Of a stretch of DNA of 7,951 nucleotides, positions 1 to 5,742 are shown one piece after another; position 1 is the stretch's first letter; every line of letters starts with the position of its first letter. This DNA is from Paraktedonobacter sp035294465 (GTDB taxonomy: Bacteria; Chloroflexota; Ktedonobacteria; Ktedonobacterales; Ktedonobacteraceae): NCBI GenBank assembly GCA_035294465.1, contig DATGKW010000137.1, positions 1 through 7,951 of the forward strand, read 5' to 3'. Made by a program: the position numbers and the translations under genes. The notes beneath the pieces are model-generated. The model did no database searches. It saw only the letters and a program-made list of their open reading frames with translations, and was not told the DNA's origin.

Positions 1-1011
1 GATGGCCACGTTGGTGCTGATCGAACCCAGGTCGGTTTTGGCGTCCAGATTGAAGGATGCGCCGGCCGGCAGTGTGGCCTCGATATTGCCAAGATCTGTG
101 GAGAATTCGTAATCGCCGGCGAGGTCAAGCTCGCCAGTGAAGGTAATGGATCCGGCATCGGTCTTCAGGCGCGACCTGCCCTGCAGCGCGACCTGTGTTG
201 CGTTGATCGAACCTGCATCAGCCTGTAGCTTCATTTGTCCGGCCACATTCTGCACAAAGATATTGCCGGCGTTCGTAACGAGTTGCAGGTTAGCCTGCGG
301 AGGCACGGTAATCTCAAAATCGACGAAGTTTTGACCAAAGAACTTCGCGTTCTCTATGCGCGCTGAGATGGTATTGTTCGCAGTATCCTGGTTGTACCAG
401 ACCTGGGCAGCGGTGTTTCCTTGTGTGCGAAAAAGATAGCCGCGTTTCGTTGTGGTAATGCTCACCAGGCCCTCCTGGCCTGCGCTCAGGCGAATCGAGC
501 CAGCTTTATTGTTGACGATGATCGTAGGCTGTGTGCCGACCTCGAAGGTGCGGGTCTCTGCCGGTAGCGTCTCTCCGCTCAGGTTTACTCGCATGCGCCC
601 GCTGGCGATGAGCCACCAGACAAAGACCAGAAAAATGACGATGATCCCGCCTACTACTGAGCCGCCTATGCCGCCCCTTGAGCCACCACCAAAGCCGCCA
701 AGCAAGGCAATAATGATAAGTACCCATGCCCAGGTGGGTAAGCGACTGTACCACGGCTGCTGGGGCTGAAAGGAGGGTTTCTGCTGGCTCTGGAACGCAT
801 CGTCGCGTCCGGGAGCCTCGAAATCTCCCGTGCGCGCTCCCTGATAGCTCTGGTTATAGTCGTGTTCAGTCTCGTTCTCCTGCCTGGGAACATCGGGGGT
901 GGAAGTCCCGACCGGCTCCTCGGCCTGCGCCTGCGGCGCGGCACCAGAAGTTTGTGTGGTCTGTGGCTGCCAGGCTGGATCGGCAAATTGCATTTCCTGA
1001 TGGTCGTTCAC
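1..1011 (-). CDS. DUF4097-like membrane-anchored beta-repeat protein, partial (C-terminus beyond left edge)
   Basis: The reading frame is open from the GTG at 1011 to the left edge (337 codons seen). Seen in the sequence: residues 1-86 are hydrophilic and rich in Gln, Pro, Asp and Glu, probably disordered. Two hydrophobic stretches follow (about 93-107 and 118-136), separated by a Gly-rich turn (GGFGGGSRGGIGG). After them comes a beta-rich domain with a recurring short motif: AGSI at about 170, then NAGNI 247, DAGSI 265, DAGSI 285, DLGNI 306 and DLGSI 327, spaced 18-21 residues. This regular [ND]-[AL]-G-[NS]-I turn is typical of DUF4097 / putative adhesin-like beta-solenoid domains. The family has no established biochemical activity; a cell-surface or envelope-stress role is only inferred. 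GTG is preferred to the ATG at 993 because an AAGAGGG ribosome site lies 9 nt before it. The small XRE gene lies 115 bp upstream on the same strand. Confidence 0.8.
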   Translation of the reverse strand, partial: MNDHQEMQFADPAWQPQTTQTSGAAPQAQAEEPVGTSTPDVPRQENETEHDYNQSYQGARTGDFEAPGRDDAFQSQQKPSFQPQQPWYSRLPTWAWVLIIIALLGGFGGGSRGGIGGSVVGGIIVIFLVFVWWLIASGRMRVNLSGETLPAETRTFEVGTQPTIIVNNKAGSIRLSAGQEGLVSITTTKRGYLFRTQGNTAAQVWYNQDTANNTISARIENAKFFGQNFVDFEITVPPQANLQLVTNAGNIFVQNVAGQMKLQADAGSINATQVALQGRSRLKTDAGSITFTGELDLAGDYEFSTDLGNIEATLPAGASFNLDAKTDLGSISTNVAI

Positions 1012-1020
1012 TTTGCAGTA

Positions 1021-1027
1021 CCCTCTT
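1021..1027 (-). promoter_or_regulatory. Ribosome binding site deciding the GTG start of the DUF4097-like gene
   Basis: On the minus strand the bases read AAGAGGG, 9 nt before the GTG at 1009-1011. The in-frame ATG at 991-993 has only CAGGAA directly against it, with no usable spacing. This is why the GTG is taken as the start. Confidence 0.55.
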
Positions 1028-1042
1028 ACAGTATCCTTACCA

Positions 1043-1057
1043 GGTCGATATCCGACC
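1043..1057. promoter_or_regulatory. Short inverted repeat in the leader of the DUF4097-like gene; possible operator
   Basis: GGTCG and CGACC are exact inverted copies separated by five bases (ATATC). The site lies 32-46 bp before the GTG start. Small XRE-type regulators bind such dyads, and one is encoded just upstream, so an operator role is conceivable. A 5-bp arm is short enough to arise by chance, and no clear -35/-10 pair was found around it. Confidence 0.25.
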
Positions 1058-1126
1058 AGCCTGGCGATTTCCATCTTGTTTCAAGGATTGTATAGAGAAA
1101 AGCTAAAGCAGCCAGGTCTTTTTGCA

Positions 1127-1354
1127 CTAAGAGACAAGGTCAAATTGCTGAACCTCTAGCGCCCTGGCTAGCAGTCGTACATGGTATGGCTGTGGATCAA
1201 CGCTCCCACTCTCCAGGTGTAAGATTGTATCGCGGCGAATGCCGGTTAAATCTGCCAGTTGACCCAGGCTCAGCCCTCTCCTTTGTCGAAGATTACGCAG
1301 ATGGGGTAGCCCGTGAGGTTTGAGCGATTTCTCTTTTGTGGCACGTTTGCTCAT
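1127..1354 (-). CDS. Small XRE/Cro-CI type helix-turn-helix DNA-binding protein
   Basis: A 75-residue protein made almost entirely of one HTH_3/XRE domain. After a basic N-terminus (SKRATKEKSLK), residues about 18-70 follow the family pattern: LRNLRQRRGLSLGQLADLTG gives helices 1 and 2, IRRDTILHLESG is the recognition helix with the usual Leu-Glu-x-Gly turn, and the PQPYHVRLLARALEV stretch forms the last helices. There is no sensor or oligomerisation domain, so it would bind DNA as a simple Cro-like dimer. A strong ribosome site (AAAGGAGAG, 1361-1369) sits 6 nt before the ATG. The DUF4097-like gene follows 115 bp downstream on the same strand, without a convincing promoter between them, so co-transcription is likely. 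The divergent neighbour is the glycosyltransferase. Its target genes are unknown; autoregulation or control of the DUF4097 gene is inference. Confidence 0.88.
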   Translation of the reverse strand: MSKRATKEKSLKPHGLPHLRNLRQRRGLSLGQLADLTGIRRDTILHLESGSVDPQPYHVRLLARALEVQQFDLVS

Positions 1355-1400
1355 TTGACACTCTCCTTTGAGGCCATTTGCATGGCTTTTCAGCTCCGTC

Positions 1401-1414
1401 GCTGGTCAGCCAGC
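1401..1414. promoter_or_regulatory. Small dyad in the XRE leader; possible autoregulatory operator
   Basis: GCTGG and CCAGC are exact inverted copies separated by TCAG, 47 bp or more before the XRE start codon. The heptamer GCTGGTC here also occurs on the minus strand at 1054-1060, overlapping the dyad before the DUF4097-like gene. This is the only hint that the regulator might bind both places. The evidence is weak. Confidence 0.2.
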
Positions 1415-1452
1415 TATCGGGTAACTAACCATTCTCAGTCTTTTCTTCTGTC

Positions 1453-1461
1453 ATCATAGCA
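1453..1461 (-). promoter_or_regulatory. Extended -10 promoter element for the XRE gene
   Basis: The minus strand reads TGCTATGAT, an extended -10 (TGn + TATGAT). The same nine bases form the -10 of the ABC operon promoter at 3052-3060. No good -35 stands 16-18 bp upstream, which an extended -10 can tolerate. Transcription would begin near 1446, giving a leader of about 90 nt. Confidence 0.4.
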
Positions 1462-1509
1462 GATCATTGGCCTGTAATCCAGCGTTTTTGCTCTACAAAG
1501 GACCTCCGA

Positions 1510-1538
1510 TTGCCAGGATAACTGTCTGTAGAAATAAA
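1510..1538 (+). promoter_or_regulatory. Weak candidate promoter for the glycosyltransferase gene
   Basis: TTGCCA at 1510-1515 and AATAAA at 1533-1538 are separated by 17 bp. The -35 is good (one mismatch, and it is not TTGACA); the -10 matches only four of six positions. The leader would be about 180 nt. Other AT-rich hexamers further downstream are equally possible. Confidence 0.25.
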
Positions 1539-1722
1539 CCAAAGGACTTTTTCCCAAGGTGGCCCTTCTTCATCCGCATTGGCCATTATCGGCCCCTGCT
1601 TGTATCTTCGTTATTATTTCTACTGTATGTACGTAGATTGGGTAGGAAATGTTTCAGGGGTGCCTGATTTCTGTCTTAAACAAACGATTCTGTTTATCTG
1701 CGAGAGGGGAATTGCTGAAGAG

Positions 1723-2961
1723 ATGAAGATAGAAGAGAGAGAAACATGTGACTCTATGCCTGCGATATCCACACATCAGGTGAAAGCCGCTTTCAGAGAA
1801 GCGGGTCGGGCGTTTTTGCTCAGCCGGGGCCTTATCCTGGTCGTGAGTATCCTCGGCAGTCTCCTGATTCCCTTGTTCAACGCCGGTAGTGTAGCGAATT
1901 GTACGCGGGGGATTCAGGCCAGTTCCTGTGTTTTGATGTGGTATCACTGGGATGCCATTATCTATACGGGCATAGCTTATGGAGGATACGGGTTTTTCGC
2001 GCCATCTGTCGCCTTTTATCCTCTCTGGCCTCTGTTGATGCACTTCGGCGGTTTGCTCCTGGGTGGAGTTTATCCTTTATCGTATTACCTGGCTGGCCTG
2101 CTGCTGGCCAATTTCTGCTTTTTCTTTGCTCTGGTGCTCTTCTACTGCCTGCTAGTCGAGGATTTCGGGCCTGCCCAGGCCCGGCGGGCGCTTTTCTACC
2201 TGGCGCTTTATCCCTATGTGCTATACTTCTTCGTGGGCTATAGCGAAGCGCTGTTTCTCCTGCTCTGCCTCGCGGTTTTTCTCTTACTGCGGCGAGGGAG
2301 AGCGCTTGACTGGTGGTTAGCGGGCCTGCTCGGTTTTCTGGCGAGTCTGACGCGCTCAACGGGTCTGGTCTTGAGTGTGCCGTTCTTTGTAGTGTATATT
2401 CAGCGTTTCTGGCTGCCCTCCCGGCGCGCTCAATCCAGTTTCCGGCAAAAGCTGAATGCTTTTGTGCCTATACTTCTCATTCCAGCCGGGATACTTGTCT
2501 ATATGGTCTATCTTGGTTACGTTAAGGGCAACCCTCTGATTGCCGAGTCGTTTGAGTGGACATACTGGCATCGCCATTTTACTCCTATCTGGGACTCGTT
2601 TCTCCCTGTGCTCAAAAGCTTGATGAAGGGGCCTTTCTTCTCGTTTGGCTCTGTGAGAGATGGCATTGATCTTCTCTTTACACTCTTGCCAATTGTGGCC
2701 CTGTTCCTCGGCTGGAAGCGCCTGCCGCTTCATTACAGCCTCTTCGCGCTTTCTGTCATGCTCTTTTCGCTCAGCTTTTCTCTCGATACAACCGATTCGC
2801 TCACTTCCCAGCCGCGCTACATGGCGAGCGCTTTCCCGATCATCGTTGTCTTCGCGCTCTGGGGCGAGCACCGCCGTTTCAATCGGGTCTATCTCGCGCT
2901 GGCCGGGGCCGTGCTGCTGGCTTATACGCTCATGTTCATCAACCATATCTGGATAGCGTAA
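1723..2961 (+). CDS. PIG-V/Gpi18-like mannosyltransferase (GT-C fold, multi-pass membrane)
   Basis: A 412-residue polytopic membrane protein with about nine or ten hydrophobic segments. Family signs seen: the first outer loop carries YHWDAIIYTGIAYGGYG (74-90) followed by FYPLWPLL (98-105), matching the W-D...H/Y...GY...F(F/Y)PLYPLL pattern of bacterial PIG-V-like proteins. GYSEALF (172-178), LTRSTGL (209-215) and SQPRYMASAFP (362-372) are the other hallmark blocks. Asp77 in the first loop is the likely catalytic base, as in other GT-C enzymes. Such enzymes transfer a sugar, often mannose, from a polyprenyl-phosphate donor on the outer face of the membrane; the acceptor here is unknown. Cys60 and Cys69 lie in the same predicted outer loop and could form a disulfide. 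The start is uncertain: ATG 1723 has GAGGGGA 12 nt before it, ATG 1756 is also possible, and ATG 1579 adds residues with no family resemblance. Confidence 0.82.
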   Translation: MKIEERETCDSMPAISTHQVKAAFREAGRAFLLSRGLILVVSILGSLLIPLFNAGSVANCTRGIQASSCVLMWYHWDAIIYTGIAYGGYGFFAPSVAFYPLWPLLMHFGGLLLGGVYPLSYYLAGLLLANFCFFFALVLFYCLLVEDFGPAQARRALFYLALYPYVLYFFVGYSEALFLLLCLAVFLLLRRGRALDWWLAGLLGFLASLTRSTGLVLSVPFFVVYIQRFWLPSRRAQSSFRQKLNAFVPILLIPAGILVYMVYLGYVKGNPLIAESFEWTYWHRHFTPIWDSFLPVLKSLMKGPFFSFGSVRDGIDLLFTLLPIVALFLGWKRLPLHYSLFALSVMLFSLSFSLDTTDSLTSQPRYMASAFPIIVVFALWGEHRRFNRVYLALAGAVLLAYTLMFINHIWIA

Positions 2962-2983
2962 TTAGACATACTCCAGAGAAGAT

Positions 2984-3028
2984 AGCCGGGGCACGAATTT
3001 TGTAGTGGCTCTGGCTGTACGTTATTTT
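2984..3028 (+). terminator. Candidate intrinsic terminator after the glycosyltransferase
   Basis: An imperfect hairpin starts 22 bp after the stop codon. AGCCGGGGCAC (2984-2994) pairs with GTGGCTCTGGCT (3005-3016) over 11 bp with two G-U pairs and one bulged base, around a 10-nt loop. The bases after it (GTACGTTATTTT) are only moderately U-rich. It sits just before the next promoter at 3032, a sensible place to insulate the two units. Confidence 0.4.
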
Positions 3029-3031
3029 CCC

Positions 3032-3060
3032 TTGACAGATGTTTTGCTACATGCTATGAT
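3032..3060 (+). promoter_or_regulatory. Near-consensus sigma70-type promoter of the ABC exporter operon
   Basis: A perfect -35 (TTGACA, 3032-3037), an optimal 17-bp spacer and TATGAT (3055-3060; one mismatch to TATAAT) preceded by the TGn of an extended -10. Initiation is expected near 3067, leaving a leader of roughly 38 nt before the ATPase start. No operator-like dyad overlaps it, which suggests strong, largely constitutive expression. Confidence 0.85.
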
Positions 3061-3089
3061 TTTATAGCACTTTGTTATATTATATTGAT

Positions 3090-3098
3090 GAGGAAGAG
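3090..3098 (+). promoter_or_regulatory. Ribosome binding site deciding the ATPase start
   Basis: GAGGAAGAG lies 6 nt before the ATG at 3105. It rules out the in-frame TTG at 3072, which would sit almost at the transcription start and have no ribosome site. Confidence 0.75.
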
Positions 3099-3104
3099 AC
3101 ACGT

Positions 3105-3938
3105 ATGACATCATTTCCCGAACCTAATACACCAACAGTGGCCGGTCAGCCCTGGTCACAGCAAGCGCAGCCTGCTGAGGGCACGGAGATGGCGGTGGTC
3201 GCTCACGATCTGTTGCAGGTTTTTGGAGAAAAGACGGCGGTGAACCGCCTGAATCTCTCTGTGCGACGTGGAGAATTTTTCGGTTTTTTAGGCCCCAATG
3301 GCGCTGGTAAATCGACAACAATCAAGATGTTCACGGGCCTCTTGCGGCCCACGGCCGGGCAGGTATTTGTGGGCGGCGTGAATGTCTGGCAGGATCAATT
3401 GCGCGCTCGCGCGTTGATGGGCGTGCTGCCTGAATACCTGAACCTCTATGAGCGCCTGAGCGGGCGCGAGTTCCTTACCTTCGCGGGACATATGTATGGC
3501 GTGCCAAAGGCCGAGATCCAGCGCCGTTCTGAGGAACTGCTGCATGTATTGACGCTCAGCGATGATGCCGATAAGCTGGTGATCGATTATTCGGTTGGTA
3601 TGCGTAAGAAAATTGCTCTGGCCGCTGCTTTGATCCACCGCCCGCAGGTGCTTTTCCTGGATGAGCCGTTCGAGGGCATCGATCCGGTCAGCTCGCGCGT
3701 GATCCGTGATATTCTGAATGACCTGACGCGCCACGGCACAACCATTTTTTTCTCTTCGCACATCATGGAAGTAGTCGAGCGTCTCTGCACGCGTGTTGGG
3801 ATTATTAACCAGGGAGTGCTGGTTGCCGAAGGCACTCTGGAGGAGCTGCGCGCTGGTCGCAATGCAACGCTGGAGGATGTCTTTATGCAGGTTATCGGCG
3901 TGCAGGATGAAAGCCATAATCTTAGCTGGCTGGAATGA
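3105..3938 (+). CDS. ABC transporter ATP-binding protein (ABC-2 exporter ATPase)
   Basis: A 277-residue nucleotide-binding subunit that hydrolyses ATP on the cytoplasmic side to drive the permease encoded next. Motifs seen in order: Walker A GPNGAGKST (63-71); a Q-loop region LPEYLNLY (108-115) in which Glu110 takes the place of the usual Gln; a degenerate signature YSVGMRKK (162-169) instead of LSGGQ; Walker B VLFLDEP (182-188) with catalytic Glu187; D-loop GIDP (191-194); and the H-loop His219 in FFSSHIMEVVE. Residues 1-28 are an unstructured Pro/Gln-rich leader without signal-peptide character. The fold resembles the CcmA/NatA-type ATPases of ABC-2 exporters. The stop codon overlaps the first ATG of the permease (ATGA), so translational coupling is likely. 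The promoter lies directly upstream. The substrate cannot be read from the ATPase. Confidence 0.95.
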   Translation: MTSFPEPNTPTVAGQPWSQQAQPAEGTEMAVVAHDLLQVFGEKTAVNRLNLSVRRGEFFGFLGPNGAGKSTTIKMFTGLLRPTAGQVFVGGVNVWQDQLRARALMGVLPEYLNLYERLSGREFLTFAGHMYGVPKAEIQRRSEELLHVLTLSDDADKLVIDYSVGMRKKIALAAALIHRPQVLFLDEPFEGIDPVSSRVIRDILNDLTRHGTTIFFSSHIMEVVERLCTRVGIINQGVLVAEGTLEELRAGRNATLEDVFMQVIGVQDESHNLSWLE

Positions 3939-5740
3939 AGGTGAAACGTATGGTTATACATGCTGATAAGCTGCGCTGGCTGGCCTGGCTGCGTGTAAAG
4001 ATGCTGCTGCGCGGATTCCGGCGTAGTCCCAGAATGCTGATTTTAACGATTATTGGTATCCTTGTCCTGCTTTTTATCGGGGGCAACCTCGCCATTCTGC
4101 TTTTTGTCGCTTTTCAGGACCTTTCTGCTCCGGCCAATACCGAGGTGCTCTACCTGCTCTTTAGCGGACTGCTCTGCTTCTGGATTGTGCTGCCGCTCCT
4201 CTCGTTTTCGACAAACGAGGGGTTGGATGTGACGAAACTTCAGCTCTTCCCGCTCACACGGCTGGAGTTGATGTTCAGCCTGCTCTTTTCGTCGCTGTTT
4301 GATATCTGGACGCTGCTGCTCTTCCTGCTTTTCGGTGTGACTATTGTGGCCTGGTGGATGCATTCGCTAGCGCTAGGGTTGATGACTCTGCTGGTGATTG
4401 TGGTCTTCTATGTTGTGATGGTGGGGATCAGTCAGCTCATTCTGGCCCTGCTGATGCGCACGTTGCAGAGCCGGCGTTTCCGCGATTTGAGCATCATCAT
4501 CCTTGCCCTGTTCGGCTCATCCTTTTACCTGTTTGATCGCTTCATCTTTAGCTCGAATAATCTGCGTAACTTTGGCAACCTGCTTAATGGAGGCAACTTT
4601 TCATCTTACTTGCAGTGGTTGCCATCGGGCGTAGCTGCCAGCGCTATTCGATCTGCCACGCAGGGCAACTGGGCGATGAGCTTTCTTATGCTGGCTCTGC
4701 TGCTGGTGATTTGCGCGCTGGTCCTGTATCTCTGGCAACTGGTGCTTGAGCGCAGCATGAGCGCCTCTGAAAGCAGCGCTTCGCGGCGCGCACGGCAACC
4801 CAGGCAAACAGGAACCGCCGTTCCTGCCGTAGCCGCTCAAGCTGCTACGCTTGCTCCCTCAACACTACCTGCTGCTGCCGCAGCGCCCGTGGCACGCCCT
4901 GTTGCTGAGCGTACACCGGTAGCTCGAACCGTCTCCCCGGCCAGGGCAGAGGCTGATCCGCTCAAAGCCAATCTGGTCGAGCAACTCCAGGCGCTGGTCA
5001 GAAAAGAACTGATCTACTTCTGGCGTGATCCGCTGTTGAAGGTAAGGCTCTTCCCGACCCTCATCTATGTAGTCATCTTCATTGTGTATCCGTCCTTCGC
5101 CGGTTCGGGCAAGTCTGACATGAGCTTTTACGCTCAGTATACGCCCTTTGTCTCGGTGGCCATTGTTTTCTTTTTTCTACTGACCCTCAGTCTGAATACG
5201 CTGGGCATGGAGCGCCAGAGCCTGACCACGCTATTCCTCTTCCCAATTGATCGCAAGAGATTACTCTGGGGCAAGAATCTGGCCGTCTTCCTGATGGGCT
5301 TTGGTGGGCTAGTTGTGCTTATGATCGTTTGTGAAGCCCTCGCGCGCCAGGTGCAGATGATTCTGCCTGCGGTAGCAATCGGCTTGGCGGGTATGGGGGT
5401 CGCGCTTGGCTGTGGAAATATGGCCTCGGTCTACTTTCCCCGCTATCAGCCATCAACCGGCAGGCGCGGCCTGGCAGGTACGAGCAATCAGGCGCAGACG
5501 GGCGGCTGCTTAAACCAGTTGATGTCGCTGGTCGCGCTTTTTACCACGATTATCCTGCTGATCCCTGTTGCCCTAGGCGTTGGCATCCCTTTCTTCATGA
5601 ATATTCAATGGGCACTGCTGCTGAGTATACCGCTTGGTTTGATCTACGGTCTCGTGCTCTATACGCTTCTCACGAATCTTGCGGCCAGGCGTATGCTAGC
5701 GACGGAGCCGGAGATTCTGAGGGTGACGACGCGCGAATGA
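3935..5740 (+). CDS. Two-halved ABC-2 type permease with central Ala/Pro linker
   Basis: A 601-residue membrane subunit partnering the ATPase just upstream. Hydrophobic segments fall in two sets of about six: roughly 35-270 and 372-584. Between them, residues 272-345 form a low-complexity Ala/Pro/Arg/Ser-rich linker, probably cytoplasmic and flexible. The halves look like copies: each begins with an amphipathic basic stretch ending in a Pro (LRGFRRSP, 25-32; YFWRDP, 361-366), and each carries about 70 residues later an LS...T...LFP-x-x-R block (LFPLTR 104-109; LFLFPIDR 433-440). This pattern is typical of long ABC-2 permeases in which one chain supplies the whole membrane pore. A loop at 503-526 (PRYQPSTGRRGLAGTS...) is Gly/Gln-rich. 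The start is either ATG 3935, overlapping the ATPase stop, or ATG 3950, which has an AAGGTG site 6 nt upstream. The cargo is unknown. Confidence 0.9.
   Translation: MKVKRMVIHADKLRWLAWLRVKMLLRGFRRSPRMLILTIIGILVLLFIGGNLAILLFVAFQDLSAPANTEVLYLLFSGLLCFWIVLPLLSFSTNEGLDVTKLQLFPLTRLELMFSLLFSSLFDIWTLLLFLLFGVTIVAWWMHSLALGLMTLLVIVVFYVVMVGISQLILALLMRTLQSRRFRDLSIIILALFGSSFYLFDRFIFSSNNLRNFGNLLNGGNFSSYLQWLPSGVAASAIRSATQGNWAMSFLMLALLLVICALVLYLWQLVLERSMSASESSASRRARQPRQTGTAVPAVAAQAATLAPSTLPAAAAAPVARPVAERTPVARTVSPARAEADPLKANLVEQLQALVRKELIYFWRDPLLKVRLFPTLIYVVIFIVYPSFAGSGKSDMSFYAQYTPFVSVAIVFFFLLTLSLNTLGMERQSLTTLFLFPIDRKRLLWGKNLAVFLMGFGGLVVLMIVCEALARQVQMILPAVAIGLAGMGVALGCGNMASVYFPRYQPSTGRRGLAGTSNQAQTGGCLNQLMSLVALFTTIILLIPVALGVGIPFFMNIQWALLLSIPLGLIYGLVLYTLLTNLAARRMLATEPEILRVTTRE
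3938..3943 (+). promoter_or_regulatory. Ribosome site for the alternative permease start at 3950
   Basis: AAGGTG stands 6 nt before the ATG at 3950, which is in frame with ATG 3935. ATG 3935 has only a weak CTGGA before it and would rely on coupling from the overlapping stop codon. The alternative start would shorten the permease by five residues. Confidence 0.4.
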
Positions 5741-5742
5741 TC

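Larger units (their letters stand above)
1355..1722. other. Divergent intergenic region between the XRE gene and the glycosyltransferase
   Basis: This 368-bp stretch separates two divergently transcribed genes. It holds the XRE ribosome site, an extended -10 candidate on the minus strand (1453-1461), a small dyad (1401-1414) and a weak plus-strand promoter candidate (1510-1538). The glycosyltransferase frame stays open back to an ATG at 1579, but the extra residues look unlike the family and are not counted as coding. No RNA gene, repeat or mobile-element end was recognised. Confidence 0.6.

Noticed and set aside
452..1106. Plus-strand reading frames opposite the DUF4097-like gene
   Set aside because: They are low-complexity Pro/Arg-rich shadows; the minus-strand frame is continuous with clear domain structure.
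1579..1722. N-terminal extension of the glycosyltransferase from the ATG at 1579
   Set aside because: The 48 extra residues do not resemble the family, no ribosome site precedes that ATG, and the region overlaps likely promoter sequence.
2356..2946. Long antisense reading frame inside the glycosyltransferase (196 codons)
   Set aside because: Its product is highly charged with no recognisable domain, and it mirrors the codon bias of the membrane protein on the other strand.
3072..3104. TTG start for the ATPase at 3072
   Set aside because: It lies a few bases after the expected transcription start and has no ribosome site, whereas the ATG at 3105 has a good one.
3288..3917. Antisense reading frame inside the ATPase (209 codons)
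   Set aside because: It is a shadow of a well-supported ATPase gene, with no ribosome site and no domain.
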